NCBI RefSeq assembly: GCF_033097365.1
Contig: NZ_AP028461.1
Span: 434,001 to 498,000, forward strand
DNA length: 64,000 nucleotides
Direction: 5' to 3'
Origin: Actinoplanes sichuanensis
Lineage (GTDB): Bacteria; Actinomycetota; Actinomycetes; Mycobacteriales; Micromonosporaceae
Under the pieces are notes generated by a model that was not told the DNA's origin, did no database searches, and worked only from the letters and a program-made list of their open reading frames with translations. The translations under genes and the position numbers were made by a program. Below, piece by piece: positions 43,361-52,674 of the stretch; the stretch's first letter is position 1; the number at the start of each line of letters is the position of its first letter.

Positions 43361-44110
43361 TCACGCCGACGGGTGGTGACCGCCGCGGATCGACGACGGC
43401 GGGGCCAGCCGGTCGCTGATCACATGCGCCGCGAACAGGTGGAAGCCGATCACCAGCGGGATCGTCGCCGGCACCGACAGGGCCAGGAAGAACGCGAGCA
43501 CCCCGGCCAGGGCGGGCGCGATCGCCGACCACGGGCGGGCCGACATCCGGCTCCACGACCAGGACAGCGCCGCCCGCCACGGGGTCTCCGGGTCGCGGCC
43601 GACCGCCACCAGGGCGAGCGTGGCCACCCCGGCCAGCAGGCACGCCACCCCGCCGGTGATCAGCAGGACCGGTGTGCCGCCCGGCACCAGGCCACGGGCC
43701 AGCGCCATCAGGTCGATCAGCAGCAGTACGGCCACCACCACGAACGGGATGCCGGGCAGGATCGAGCGGCCGTACTGGCGCAGCAGCGGGCGGAACGCGG
43801 GCAGCCGGCCGTCGCGGTAACGGTGGTGCACGGCCGTGGACCCGGCGGCCAGCGCGGCGGTGAGAGTCAGCACCGGCAGGGCGGCGGCGGTCACCACGAT
43901 CCCGATCAGGGCGAGGTCGGTGCCGAGGGCGAACCGTTCCCGCCAGTCGGGGCGCGGTTCCGGTTCGTCCTCGCTCGGCCAGTCCGGGGAACCGCCGTCC
44001 TTGCCGAAGGAGGGCGCGCCTCCGTCCGTACCGGATGAGGGTGTGGAAAGGGCGAGGGGCGGACCGCCCGCCGCCGAAGCGGCGAGCGGGCGGCTGAAGA
44101 AACGTGTCAT
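43361..44110 (-). CDS. Small multipass membrane protein of sugar-transporter operon (YesL/DUF624-like)
   Basis: The 249-residue protein begins with about 60 residues of charged, Pro/Ser/Gly-rich sequence and then has five or six membrane segments. The region ALIGIVVTAAALPVLTLTAALAAGSTAVHH, followed by a long basic loop, resembles the YesL/DUF624 proteins often found at the end of carbohydrate ABC transporter operons. Its ATG overlaps the stop of the permease gene (ATGA). A transport-accessory or sensory role is inferred from context. It is the last gene of the leftward operon. Confidence 0.65.
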   Translation of the reverse strand: MTRFFSRPLAASAAGGPPLALSTPSSGTDGGAPSFGKDGGSPDWPSEDEPEPRPDWRERFALGTDLALIGIVVTAAALPVLTLTAALAAGSTAVHHRYRDGRLPAFRPLLRQYGRSILPGIPFVVVAVLLLIDLMALARGLVPGGTPVLLITGGVACLLAGVATLALVAVGRDPETPWRAALSWSWSRMSARPWSAIAPALAGVLAFFLALSVPATIPLVIGFHLFAAHVISDRLAPPSSIRGGHHPSA

Positions 44111-44943
44111 CCCTTGAGGCCCGACGTGTTGATGCCCTCGACCAGCAGACGCTGGAAGGCCACGAAGAACAGGAAGACCGGGGCCAGCGACAGCACCGAC
44201 ATGGCGAACATCGGACCGACCGAGGACTGACCGCTGGAGTCGATGAACAGCGTCAGCGCCACCGGTGCGGTGTACTTCTCCAGGTCGGAGAGGTAGACCA
44301 GCTGGCGGAAGAAGTCGTTCCAGGTCCAGATGAACGAGAAGATCGCCGTCGACACCAGCGCCGGCCGCGACAGCGGCAGGATGACGTGCCGGAACACCCC
44401 GAACGGCGTGCAGCCGTCGATGATCGCGGCCTCGTCGAGTTCGCGGGGCACCCCACGCATGAACTGGACCATCAGGAAGACGAAGAACGCCTCGGTGGCC
44501 AGCAGCTGCGGGACGATCAGCGGAGCGTACGGCCAGTCGCCGCCCACCCAGCCGAACGTCTTGAACATCACGAACTGCGGGACGATCAGCACGTGCCCGG
44601 GCAGCAGCAGCGTCCCGATCATGATGGCGAACCAGAAGCCGCGCAGCTTGAACTTGAGTCGGGCGAACGCGTATGCCGCCAGCAGGCAGGAGACACAGTT
44701 GGCGACCACCGTCAGCCCCGCGACGAGCGCGCTGTTGACGAAGAACCGCCCGAAGCTGACGTCGAAGTTGTCCCAGCCCGCGCTGTAGTTGCCGGGTGTC
44801 CACACGTTCGGGAGGATCCCCATGTTGTTGAGGACCTCCTCCTGGCTCTTGAACGAGCTGCCGAGCATCCACACCAGCGGGTAGAGCACCACCGCCGAGA
44901 GCAGGACCAGCGTGAGAGGCCGGGCCAGGCGCTGGAGGGTCAT
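44107..44943 (-). CDS. Carbohydrate ABC transporter permease (MalG-like)
   Basis: This 278-residue permease has six membrane segments. The coupling loop reads VPRELDEAAIIDGCTPFGVFRHVILPLSRPAL, the EAA motif of sugar permeases (quoted as one feature). It begins MTLQRLARPLTLV and ends EGINTSGLKG, as usual for MalG-type proteins. It overlaps its neighbours on both sides by a few bases. With the second permease and the binding protein it makes the import channel. The ATPase must be supplied elsewhere, as is common in actinomycetes (MsiK). Confidence 0.93.
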   Translation of the reverse strand: MTLQRLARPLTLVLLSAVVLYPLVWMLGSSFKSQEEVLNNMGILPNVWTPGNYSAGWDNFDVSFGRFFVNSALVAGLTVVANCVSCLLAAYAFARLKFKLRGFWFAIMIGTLLLPGHVLIVPQFVMFKTFGWVGGDWPYAPLIVPQLLATEAFFVFLMVQFMRGVPRELDEAAIIDGCTPFGVFRHVILPLSRPALVSTAIFSFIWTWNDFFRQLVYLSDLEKYTAPVALTLFIDSSGQSSVGPMFAMSVLSLAPVFLFFVAFQRLLVEGINTSGLKG

Positions 44944-45920
44944 CAGTCTTCTCCGTCCGAGTAGTGCACCCAGAACTTGCCGGTCCGGAAGACCACGGCG
45001 GTGACCAGGCCGATGAAGAGCAGGAACACCCAGGCCATCGCCGAGGCGTAGCCCATCTGGTATTCGTTCCAGCCCTTGATGTAGAGGTGCAGCGTGTACA
45101 TGAGGGTCGAGTCGACCGGGCCGCCGGTGCCGTTGGACAGCACGAACGCCGAGGTGAAGCCCTGGAAGCCGTTGATCGTCTCGAGCACCAGGTTGAAGAA
45201 GATCACCGGCGACAGCATCGGCAGCGTGATGTTGAAGAACTTCCGCACCGCGCTCGCGCCGTCCACCGACGCCGCCTCGTACAGCTCGACCGGTACCTGC
45301 TTCAGACCGGCCAGGAAGATCACCATCGGGGCGCCGAACTGCCACACGGCCAGCAGGATCAGCGTGCCGAGCGCGAAGTCGGGGTCGTTGACCCAGGCCT
45401 TTCCCTCGATGCCGAACCAGCTGAGGAACGAGTTGAACGCGCCGTCCCGGTTGAACATGTTGACCCAGACGATGGCCAGCGCCACGCTGCCGCCGAGCAG
45501 CGACGGCAGGTAGAACAGGCCACGGAACAGGCCGGCGCCCTTGAACGAGCGGTTCAGCAGGAGCGCCACCCCGAGTGCCGCGGCGAGCTTCAGCGGCGTG
45601 GCCACCAGGGCGAACACCAGGGTGGTACGGACCGCGTGCCAGAACGACGGGTCCTCGGTGAACATCGTGCGGTAGTTGTCCAGCCCCACCCACTTCATCG
45701 ACTCCCAGTCGGAGAGGACGTCGTAGTTGGTGAAGCTGAGGTACAGCGACATCAGCATCGGGACGGCCGTGATGGTCAGCAGCCCGAGCAGCCAGGGGGA
45801 GAGGAAGAGGTAGCCGGCGACCCCGTCGGTCCGGTGCTTGGCGGGGCGGCCCCGCCGCTGAGCAGCGGCGGGGCCGGCCGGCGGCCGGGTCGATGAGGGC
45901 CGGGCCGTTGTTGTCGCCAT
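44943..45920 (-). CDS. Carbohydrate ABC transporter permease (MalF-like)
   Basis: The protein of about 325 residues has a Pro/Ala-rich N-terminal tail and then six membrane segments. The coupling motif is LKQVPVELYEAASVDGASAVRKFFNITLPMLSPV (the EAA loop). An ATG at 45920 is preferred; an in-frame GTG at 45929 is nine bases earlier. It sits directly after the binding-protein gene and overlaps the MalG-like gene by one base. Confidence 0.92.
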   Translation of the reverse strand: MATTTARPSSTRPPAGPAAAQRRGRPAKHRTDGVAGYLFLSPWLLGLLTITAVPMLMSLYLSFTNYDVLSDWESMKWVGLDNYRTMFTEDPSFWHAVRTTLVFALVATPLKLAAALGVALLLNRSFKGAGLFRGLFYLPSLLGGSVALAIVWVNMFNRDGAFNSFLSWFGIEGKAWVNDPDFALGTLILLAVWQFGAPMVIFLAGLKQVPVELYEAASVDGASAVRKFFNITLPMLSPVIFFNLVLETINGFQGFTSAFVLSNGTGGPVDSTLMYTLHLYIKGWNEYQMGYASAMAWVFLLFIGLVTAVVFRTGKFWVHYSDGED

Positions 45921-45925
45921 GGGAC

Positions 45926-47224
45926 TCACCGCTTGATCGCGGCCTGGCTGGCGGCGAAGAACTGCTCGGCGGCCTGGGCGGGGGTGGCACGACCGTACTG
46001 GGCCTCCTCAGCGGCCTTGATCAGTTCGGAGCGCACCGTGCTGTGACCCTTCGGCGGAACCGTCGGAGCGGGGCCGAAGTTCTTGCCCAGCTCGTCCATC
46101 ACCTTGATGGTCTCCTTCATCGCCTCGTTGTCCGTCGACGCGGCGACCTGCGTACGGATGTCGAGGTTCGCCGGCAGGCCACGGTCGGTGCCGAGGATCT
46201 TGCCCGCCTCCGGGTCGTTGACCAGGAAGTTGAGCACGTCGGCGGCGACGTCCTTGTGCTTGCTGCCGCGGTAGACGGAGAAGTACATCGAGGCGCGGGC
46301 CCACTGCTTGGTCGCGTCACCGGGGTAGGCGATCACGGCCAGGTCGTCCTTGGTGTTCTTCTGCAGCTCGGGCAGCTGGTTGGCCCACACCCAGGAGGTG
46401 AGCGCCTTGTTCGTCACGACCAGCTGCTTGGTGACGTCGGTGGCGTTGCCCTCGTGGATCACGTCCGGGGTCGGGGTGGACTGCCCGTCGCGGGCGCCCT
46501 TCCACAGCTCGAACCAGGCCTGCACGTCGGCCTGAGTGAAGCCGAGCTCGCTGCCCTTGTAGAGCTCCTTGCCCTGCTGGCGCAGCCACAGCCAGAACGC
46601 CTTGTAGTCGGCGCTCGGGTCCATGGTGCCGGCCACCTTGGTCTTCGCGCCGGCGTCCTTGGCCCAGGCGATGTGCTGCTCCCAGCTCTGCCCGGTGGTG
46701 GGCACGGCGACTCCGGCGGCGTCCAGCTTGGCCTTGTTGTAGACCAGGCCCTGGGTGTTCTCGCCGGGCGCGAGGCCGGCCAGCTTCCCGTCGACCGTGC
46801 CGTAGTCGATCAGGCCCTTCTGGAACTTCGTCGTGTCGATCTTCCCGGACTTGGTGTACTCCGACAGGTCGGCCGTGACGTTGCGGGTCGCGTACTCGGC
46901 CAGGTAGTTGTCGTCGATCTGGAAGATGTCCGGGGCGTCGTTACCGGCGGTCAGCGTGGCCAGCTTGTCGAAGTAGCCCTGGTTGGCCTGCCACGTCTTC
47001 TTGAACGTGACCTCCGGGTGCTTGGCCGTGTAGAGGGCGAGCGCCTGCTCGGTGAGCTGGGCGCGGGCCTCGCCTCCCCACCAGAAGAAGCTCAGCTCGA
47101 CCTTGCCGTCGTCGGCGGCACCGTCGTCGCTGCTACAGGCGCCGAGGGCCAGGGGAAGGGCCAGCATGGCGGCCACGACACCGCTGAGCACGCGGCGGCG
47201 GGGAAGGGGGTGGTATGCGGTCAT
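45926..47224 (-). CDS. Sugar ABC transporter extracellular binding lipoprotein
   Basis: The 432-residue protein has a signal with lipobox LGAC (about residue 29). It then has a type 1 (MalE/UgpB-like) binding domain: VELSFFWWGGEARAQL at the mature start, NDAPDIFQIDDNYLAEY in the first lobe, and DVLNFLVNDPEAGKILGTDRGLP near the end. It is nine bases after the LacI regulator gene on the same strand. The ligand is probably an oligosaccharide or uronate-containing sugar, judging from the divergent uronate genes. Confidence 0.9.
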   Translation of the reverse strand: MTAYHPLPRRRVLSGVVAAMLALPLALGACSSDDGAADDGKVELSFFWWGGEARAQLTEQALALYTAKHPEVTFKKTWQANQGYFDKLATLTAGNDAPDIFQIDDNYLAEYATRNVTADLSEYTKSGKIDTTKFQKGLIDYGTVDGKLAGLAPGENTQGLVYNKAKLDAAGVAVPTTGQSWEQHIAWAKDAGAKTKVAGTMDPSADYKAFWLWLRQQGKELYKGSELGFTQADVQAWFELWKGARDGQSTPTPDVIHEGNATDVTKQLVVTNKALTSWVWANQLPELQKNTKDDLAVIAYPGDATKQWARASMYFSVYRGSKHKDVAADVLNFLVNDPEAGKILGTDRGLPANLDIRTQVAASTDNEAMKETIKVMDELGKNFGPAPTVPPKGHSTVRSELIKAAEEAQYGRATPAQAAEQFFAASQAAIKR

Positions 47225-47233
47225 GGGGTTTCG

Positions 47234-48259
47234 TCACTCCTTGACGGTTGCGGCAACCTCAGCGTTGAGCGCGACGGCCGGGGCGTACGGCCCCGGGCCG
47301 GTGGAGTTGCGAATGATCAAGTCGGTCCGGAGCGTGACCTGCCCGGTCGCTCCGTCGTCGCCCTGCTGCAGCAGCATGTCGACGGCGGTACGGCCGGCGG
47401 CCGCGGTCGGGTTCGCCACGGTGGTCAGCCGTGGCCGGACCAGCCCGCTGTACGCGATGTCGTCGATGCCGACGACACTCACCTGCCCGGGGACGTCGAC
47501 ACCGCGATCCTGCAACGCCTGGAGCAGGCCGATGGCCATCAGGTCGTTGTAGGCGAGCACCGCGGTGGCGCCGGTGCGCAGCACGGCCTCGGCGGCCGCG
47601 GCACCGGTCTCCTCGACCGGCTGGTTCGGGCCGAGGACGGTCAGTTCCGCGCCGGCCGCCCGGGTGGTGGTCCCGGCGGCCCGGCGGATCTCCCGGTTGG
47701 TCCATGAGCCACGTGGCCCGGCCAGGTAGACCAGGTGGCGGTGGCCCAGGTCGAGCAGGTGGCGCACGGCTTCCCGGGCGCCGTGTCCCACGTCCATGAC
47801 CACCGCGGGCAAGCCGGTGATCATGCGGTTGATGACGACCAAGGGCACCTCGCGGCGCACCTGTTCGATCTGGTCGTCGCTCATCCGGGGACTGCACAGG
47901 AGGATCCCGTCGACCTGCTTGGCCAGGGCCTGCACCAGATCGAGCTCGACGATCGGATCCTCGTCGGTGTCGGCGACGAAGACGTGGTAGTCCCGCCGCC
48001 GGGCGTGGGTCTCGGCCGCCTTGATCAAGGGCGGGAAGAACGGGTTCGCGATATCGGCCACGATCAGGCCGATGTTGTGGGTACGTCCGGTGATCAGTGC
48101 CCGGGCCGCCCGGTTCGGGCGGTATCCGAGCTGCTCCGCGGTGGCCAGGACCCGGGCACGCGTCTCGGGGTTGACCAGATGGGGTGCGGAGAACGTGCGC
48201 GACACCGTGGAGATGTGCACTCCGGACGCTCTGGCGACGTCCCGGATCGTCACGGCCAC
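47234..48259 (-). CDS. LacI-family transcriptional regulator of the uronate region
   Basis: This 341-residue repressor has an N-terminal LacI helix-turn-helix (TIRDVARASGVHISTVSRTF and a hinge NRAARALITGR) and a periplasmic-binding-protein-like sensor domain. The GTG at 48259 is chosen because AAGGAGG lies five bases upstream; an open in-frame extension to 48340 lacks such a site and adds atypical residues. It is the first gene of the leftward transporter operon. Two LacI-type palindromes in the divergent control region are its likely operators, giving autoregulation and control of the uronate operon. Confidence 0.93.
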   Translation of the reverse strand: MAVTIRDVARASGVHISTVSRTFSAPHLVNPETRARVLATAEQLGYRPNRAARALITGRTHNIGLIVADIANPFFPPLIKAAETHARRRDYHVFVADTDEDPIVELDLVQALAKQVDGILLCSPRMSDDQIEQVRREVPLVVINRMITGLPAVVMDVGHGAREAVRHLLDLGHRHLVYLAGPRGSWTNREIRRAAGTTTRAAGAELTVLGPNQPVEETGAAAAEAVLRTGATAVLAYNDLMAIGLLQALQDRGVDVPGQVSVVGIDDIAYSGLVRPRLTTVANPTAAAGRTAVDMLLQQGDDGATGQVTLRTDLIIRNSTGPGPYAPAVALNAEVAATVKE

Positions 48260-48317
48260 GGTGCCCTCCTTGCTGGCGATCCGGTGTGACCCGGATCTCT
48301 TGGTGAGAGCCATTAAT

Positions 48318-48329
48318 GCAAACGGTTGC
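48318..48329. promoter_or_regulatory. LacI-type operator upstream of the regulator/transporter operon
   Basis: GCAAACGGTTGC fits the LacI/GalR consensus (a 12-bp near-palindrome with a central CG). It lies 59 bases upstream of the LacI GTG start. Confidence 0.75.
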
Positions 48330-48413
48330 GGTGGTGTCAACGCCCTTCTATGTCGCTTCGGTTTCTAGATCATGATCGGGCCGGGTCAAATCTGGACAAA
48401 TCCGTGTTACGCA

Positions 48414-48444
48414 TTGACTTCGCTCGTGCTTCCGTCCCTAATCT
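48414..48444 (+). promoter_or_regulatory. Promoter of the uronate catabolic operon
   Basis: TTGACT (48414-48419) and TAATCT (48439-48444) resemble -35 and -10 elements, 19 bases apart. The perfect LacI palindrome follows four bases later, where it would cover the transcription start. Confidence 0.5.
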
Positions 48445-48447
48445 GTT

Positions 48448-48459
48448 GCAAACGTTTGC
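48448..48459. promoter_or_regulatory. Perfect LacI-type operator in front of the uronate operon
   Basis: GCAAACGTTTGC is a perfect 12-bp palindrome of the LacI/GalR type, 17 bases before the ATG at 48477 and just after a -10 element. Binding here would block transcription. Confidence 0.88.
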
Positions 48460-48476
48460 CGAATGGAGGCGACGGA

Positions 48477-49796
48477 ATGCCCCCGTCCCCACCCCGCCGG
48501 TACGCCCTCGTGGGCGCTGGCGCACGGGCTGGAATGTTCGTCCGGGCGATCACCGGTGACCACGCGGACGTGGCCGAGCTGGTGGCCATGGCCGACACCA
48601 ATCCCGCCCGGCTCGCCGCCCACAACAGGCGGCTCGCGAAGCCCGTCCCGGTCTACGACGCTGCCGACTTCACCGAGATGCTCAAACGCGAGCGCGTCGA
48701 CGTCGTACTGGTCGCCACCGTGGACCGCTATCACGACCACTACGTGGTGGCCGCTCTCGAAGCGGGCTGCGACGCCATCACCGAGAAGCCGATGACCGTC
48801 GACGCCGCCGGTTGCCGCCGCATCCTGGACGCGCAGCGGCGCACCGGGCGCGACGTCCGGGTCACCTTCAACTACCGCTACAACCCGCTGCACGAGGCGG
48901 TGAAGCAGGTCATCTCCTCCGGCGAGATCGGCGAGGTCGGCTCGGTCCACTTCGAATGGCTGCTCGACGTACGGCACGGCGCCGACTACTTCCGCCGCTG
49001 GCACCGCGACAAGCAGAACTCCGGCGGCCTGCTCGTACACAAGGCCGGCCACCACTTCGACCTGGTCAACTGGTGGCTCGACGACAGCCCTTCGCTCGTT
49101 TTCGCGGCCGGCCGGCTGTTTTTCTACGGCGAGGCGGGGCGGCGGCACGGCTACGCCCGCGACTACGACCGGGCGCACGGCGCGGCCGACGCCGACGGTG
49201 ACCCGTTCGCGCTGCGGATGACCGACGAACCGGCGATGAAGGAGCTCTACCTCGACGCCGAGGACCACGACGGCTACCACCGCGACCGCAACGTGTTCGC
49301 CCCCGGCGTGACCATCGAGGACGACATGGCGGTGCTGGTCCGCTACACCGGCGGCGCGTCGATGAGCTACCACCTCACCGCGTACGCCCCCTGGGAGGGC
49401 TACCGGGTGATGTTCAACGGCAGCCGCGGCCGCCTCGAACTGGAGGTGGTGGAGAGCGACCACGTCGCACCCGACGCCGCCGCCGGGGTCAAGGGCGAGC
49501 CGGGCGCCGAGTCGACCGCCGAGAAGGGCTTCAAACGGCTGCTGGTACGGCCGTTCTGGGCGCCGCCGCGGGAGATCGGAGTGGACGGGCTGTCCCGACA
49601 CGGGCACGGCGGAGCGGACGTGCGGATGCTCGCCGACCTGATCCGCCCGGACGCCCCACCGGATCCGCTCGGCCGTACCGCCGACGCCGTCGACGGCGCC
49701 CGCGCCCTGCTCACCGGCCTCGCCGCCAACGAGTCCCTGGTCCAGGGCCAGGCCATCCGCGTGCAAGACCTCCTCGATCTCAAGGACAACAGGTGA
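48477..49796 (+). CDS. Gfo/Idh/MocA-family oxidoreductase
   Basis: This 439-residue enzyme has an N-terminal NAD(P) fold (ALVGAGARAGMFVRAI) and the family motif ITEKPMTVDAAGCRRIL, with the lysine of EKP at the active site. GGLLVHKAGHHFDLVNWWL, with a catalytic His, is typical of one branch. The ATG at 48477 follows GGAGGCGACGGA. It is the first gene of the rightward operon under the LacI palindrome and overlaps uxaC by four bases. The family oxidises or reduces sugars and derivatives. A role in processing uronate sugars is inferred. Confidence 0.88.
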   Translation: MPPSPPRRYALVGAGARAGMFVRAITGDHADVAELVAMADTNPARLAAHNRRLAKPVPVYDAADFTEMLKRERVDVVLVATVDRYHDHYVVAALEAGCDAITEKPMTVDAAGCRRILDAQRRTGRDVRVTFNYRYNPLHEAVKQVISSGEIGEVGSVHFEWLLDVRHGADYFRRWHRDKQNSGGLLVHKAGHHFDLVNWWLDDSPSLVFAAGRLFFYGEAGRRHGYARDYDRAHGAADADGDPFALRMTDEPAMKELYLDAEDHDGYHRDRNVFAPGVTIEDDMAVLVRYTGGASMSYHLTAYAPWEGYRVMFNGSRGRLELEVVESDHVAPDAAAGVKGEPGAESTAEKGFKRLLVRPFWAPPREIGVDGLSRHGHGGADVRMLADLIRPDAPPDPLGRTADAVDGARALLTGLAANESLVQGQAIRVQDLLDLKDNR

Positions 49797-51214
49797 CCGA
49801 CGAGAACCACCTCCTCCCCGCCGAGCCGGCCCAGCGGCAGATCGCCCGCGAGCTGTACCAGCACGCGAAGGACCTGCCCCTGATCAGCCCGCACGGGCAC
49901 GTCGACCCGGTACTGCTCGCCGACGACCAGCCCTTCCCCGACCCGGCCCGGCTCTTCGTGGTCCCCGACCACTACGTCACCCGGATGCTGGCCAGCCAGG
50001 GCATCCCGCCGGCCCGCCTCGGCGTGCCGAGCGTGGACGGCTCGGCGGTGGAGACCGACGGCCGGGCGATCTGGCGGCTGCTGGCGGAGAACTGGCGACT
50101 CTTCCGGGGCACCCCGTCACGACTCTGGACCGAGAAGGTCCTCGCCGAGGTCTTCGGCATCTCGGCCCGGCTGGGCGCCGACACCGCCGACGAGATCTAC
50201 GACGAGCTGTCGGCCCGCCTGGCCGAACCGGAGTTCCGTCCGCGCGCACTGTTCACGAAGTTCAACATCGAGGTCCTGGCCACCACCGAGAGTCCCCTGG
50301 ACGAGCTGCAGGCGCACGCCAAACTCGCCGCCGACGGCTGGGGCGGCCCCGGTGGACGGGTGATCACCACGTTCCGCCCGGACAACCTGGTCGACCCGGA
50401 CTGGCCGGGCTGGGCCGAGCGGGTCGCCGAACTCGGTGCGCTCACCGGCCTGGACGTCGGCACCTACTCCGGGTTCCTGGCCGCGCTGCGCAGCCGCCGC
50501 GAGGCGTTCATCGAAGCCGGCGCCACCAGCTCCGACCACGGCCACCTGACCGCGCGGACCGTGGTCCTGGACGAGGCCGAGGCGGCGGTCCTCTACCGCA
50601 AGGCCATCGGCGGCGGCGCGAGCGAGGCCGACGCCGAGACGTTCCGGGGGCACATGCTCGTCGAGTTCGCCCGCATGTCACTCGACGACGGCCTGGTGAT
50701 GCAGCTGCACCCGGGTTCGGTCCGCAACCACAACCGGGACCTCTACCAGCGGCACGGCCGGGACACCGGCGGGGACATCCCGTCGGCCACCGACTATGTG
50801 CACGCGTTGCGGCCGCTGCTCGACGCGCACGGCACCGACCCTCGGCTGCGGGTCGTGCTCTACACCCTGGACGAGACCGCGTTCAGTCGGGAGCTCGCCC
50901 CGCTGGCCGGCGGCTACCCGTCGCTCTACCTCGGCGCGCCCTGGTGGTTCCTGGACAGCCCGAACGCGCTGCGCCGGTTCCGGGAGGCGGTCACCGAGAC
51001 GGCCGGCTTCTACAACACCTCCGGCTTCGTCGACGACACCCGCGCGTTCTGCTCCATCCCGGCCCGGCACGACGTGGCCCGCCGGGTCGACGCCGGATAC
51101 CTCGCCAAGTTGGTCACCGAGGGCACGCTGCCGCTCGACGAGGCCGCCGAGACCATCGCCGACCTGGCCTACCACCTGCCGAAGCGGGTCTTCCGGCTGG
51201 CTGAGAAGGCATGA
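49793..51214 (+). CDS. uxaC: Uronate isomerase (glucuronate/galacturonate isomerase)
   Basis: The 473-residue enzyme matches UxaC. ISPHGHVDP near residue 32 supplies the first metal-binding His pair, and TKFNIEVLATTESPLDEL, MQLHPGSVRNHN and GAPWWFLDSPNALRRFREA are family segments, with SGFVDDTRAFCSIPARHD near the end. It converts D-glucuronate to D-fructuronate and D-galacturonate to D-tagaturonate. The GTG at 49793 overlaps the stop of the preceding oxidoreductase gene. The following gene encodes the reductase for the next step. Confidence 0.95.
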   Translation: MTDENHLLPAEPAQRQIARELYQHAKDLPLISPHGHVDPVLLADDQPFPDPARLFVVPDHYVTRMLASQGIPPARLGVPSVDGSAVETDGRAIWRLLAENWRLFRGTPSRLWTEKVLAEVFGISARLGADTADEIYDELSARLAEPEFRPRALFTKFNIEVLATTESPLDELQAHAKLAADGWGGPGGRVITTFRPDNLVDPDWPGWAERVAELGALTGLDVGTYSGFLAALRSRREAFIEAGATSSDHGHLTARTVVLDEAEAAVLYRKAIGGGASEADAETFRGHMLVEFARMSLDDGLVMQLHPGSVRNHNRDLYQRHGRDTGGDIPSATDYVHALRPLLDAHGTDPRLRVVLYTLDETAFSRELAPLAGGYPSLYLGAPWWFLDSPNALRRFREAVTETAGFYNTSGFVDDTRAFCSIPARHDVARRVDAGYLAKLVTEGTLPLDEAAETIADLAYHLPKRVFRLAEKA

Positions 51215-52674
51215 CGGTGACCTACCGCCTCGACCGCGGCGCCCTGGCGTCGTTGCCCGAGGCGTCCCGGCCGGCCGTCGAGCCCGGTTCGGTACGGCCC
51301 GGGATCGTCCACCTCGGACTCGGTGCGTTCCACCGGGCCCACCAGGCGGTCTTCACCGAGTCGGCGGTCGCCGCGTCGGGTGGCGACTGGGGAGTCATCG
51401 GAGTGGCGCCGCGCTCCCGGGTCATCCTCGACCAGCTGCGTGCCCAGGACGGGCTGTACAGCGTCCTGACCGTCGGCGACGGTGCCGACCGGGCCAAGGC
51501 GGTCGGCATCCTGGCCGGGTTCGGGCACGCCGCGGGTGATCCCTACGGGGTGGTCGCGGCGATCGCCGACCCCGGGGTGCGGATCGTGTCGATGACCGTC
51601 ACCGAGAAGGCGTACCGGCTCGACCCGGGCGGGAGGTTGCTGCTCGACGACGAGCTGCGGGCCCAGCTGACCGGGCACGCGCCGCCGACGACCGTACCGG
51701 CGCTGCTGGTCCGTGGTCTGCTGCGGCGGCAGGCCGCCGGTGGCGGCCCGCTGACCGTGCTGTGCTGCGACAACCTGATGGGTAACGGCCCGCGTATCCG
51801 TGGCCTGGTCGAGCAGGCGCTCGACGTGGCCGGCGCGCACCTGCCGGGCGGGGTGGCGTTCCCGGCCACCATGGTCGACCGGATCGTGCCGGCGACCAGC
51901 GCCGAGCACCTCCGCCGGACCGCGCTCGCCCTGGGCGCCGACGACGCCGTCCCGGTGGTCGCCGAACAGTTCACCCAATGGGTGATCGAGGACGACTTCC
52001 CCGGCGGGCGGCCGGACTGGGACGGCGTCGGCGCGATCATGACCGACGACGTCACCTCGTGGGAGAAGCTGAAACTACGGGCCCTGAACGCGGTCCACTC
52101 GGCATGCGCTTATCTCGGGGCACTGGCGGGCCGCGAGCTGATCGCCGACTCCCTGGAGATCCCCGGTCTGCCGGCGGTGCTGCGCCGGTTCATCGCCGAC
52201 GACATCGCACCCACCTTCGAACCACCACCGGGCGTCACCGTCGTCGGTTACGGCGAGACCGCCCTCGGGCGGTTCGCCAACCGCGAACTCGGCCACCGCA
52301 ACCTCCAGGTCGCGATGGACGGCACCCAGAAACTGCCGCATCGGCTGCTCGGCACCATCGCCGACCGGCGGAAGACCGGCGACACTCCCGGTTGGGCGAT
52401 CCTCGTCCTGGCCGCATGGATGCGCTTCGCGAGGGGGTACGCCGACAGCGGCGCCCCCCTTCACCTGGACGACCCACTGGCGCACCGGATCCGGGACGCG
52501 CTCGCCGCCGCCCCGGACACCGCGCCCGGCGTGGTCGGCGCGCTGCTCGCGCTGCCCGAGGTCTTCCCGCCGCACCTGGCCGGCGACGGGGTGCTGCGTG
52601 CGGAGCTGATCCGCTGGTACGGCGAACTGGAACGACACGGCGTCGAGGCGACCATCGGAGGTCTCGGGCGATGA
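51211..52674 (+). CDS. uxuB: Mannitol dehydrogenase-family reductase (fructuronate/tagaturonate reductase)
   Basis: The 487-residue enzyme belongs to the polyol-specific long-chain dehydrogenases. IVHLGLGAFHRAHQAVF near residue 32 is the NAD-binding start, VLCCDNLMGNGPRIRGLV follows, and KLRALNAVHSACAYLG holds the catalytic Lys and the conserved Asn-xx-His. Because it follows uxaC with a four-base overlap, it most likely reduces D-fructuronate to D-mannonate, or D-tagaturonate to D-altronate. Which of the two cannot be decided by eye, so the gene symbol is tentative. Confidence 0.88.
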   Translation: MTVTYRLDRGALASLPEASRPAVEPGSVRPGIVHLGLGAFHRAHQAVFTESAVAASGGDWGVIGVAPRSRVILDQLRAQDGLYSVLTVGDGADRAKAVGILAGFGHAAGDPYGVVAAIADPGVRIVSMTVTEKAYRLDPGGRLLLDDELRAQLTGHAPPTTVPALLVRGLLRRQAAGGGPLTVLCCDNLMGNGPRIRGLVEQALDVAGAHLPGGVAFPATMVDRIVPATSAEHLRRTALALGADDAVPVVAEQFTQWVIEDDFPGGRPDWDGVGAIMTDDVTSWEKLKLRALNAVHSACAYLGALAGRELIADSLEIPGLPAVLRRFIADDIAPTFEPPPGVTVVGYGETALGRFANRELGHRNLQVAMDGTQKLPHRLLGTIADRRKTGDTPGWAILVLAAWMRFARGYADSGAPLHLDDPLAHRIRDALAAAPDTAPGVVGALLALPEVFPPHLAGDGVLRAELIRWYGELERHGVEATIGGLGR

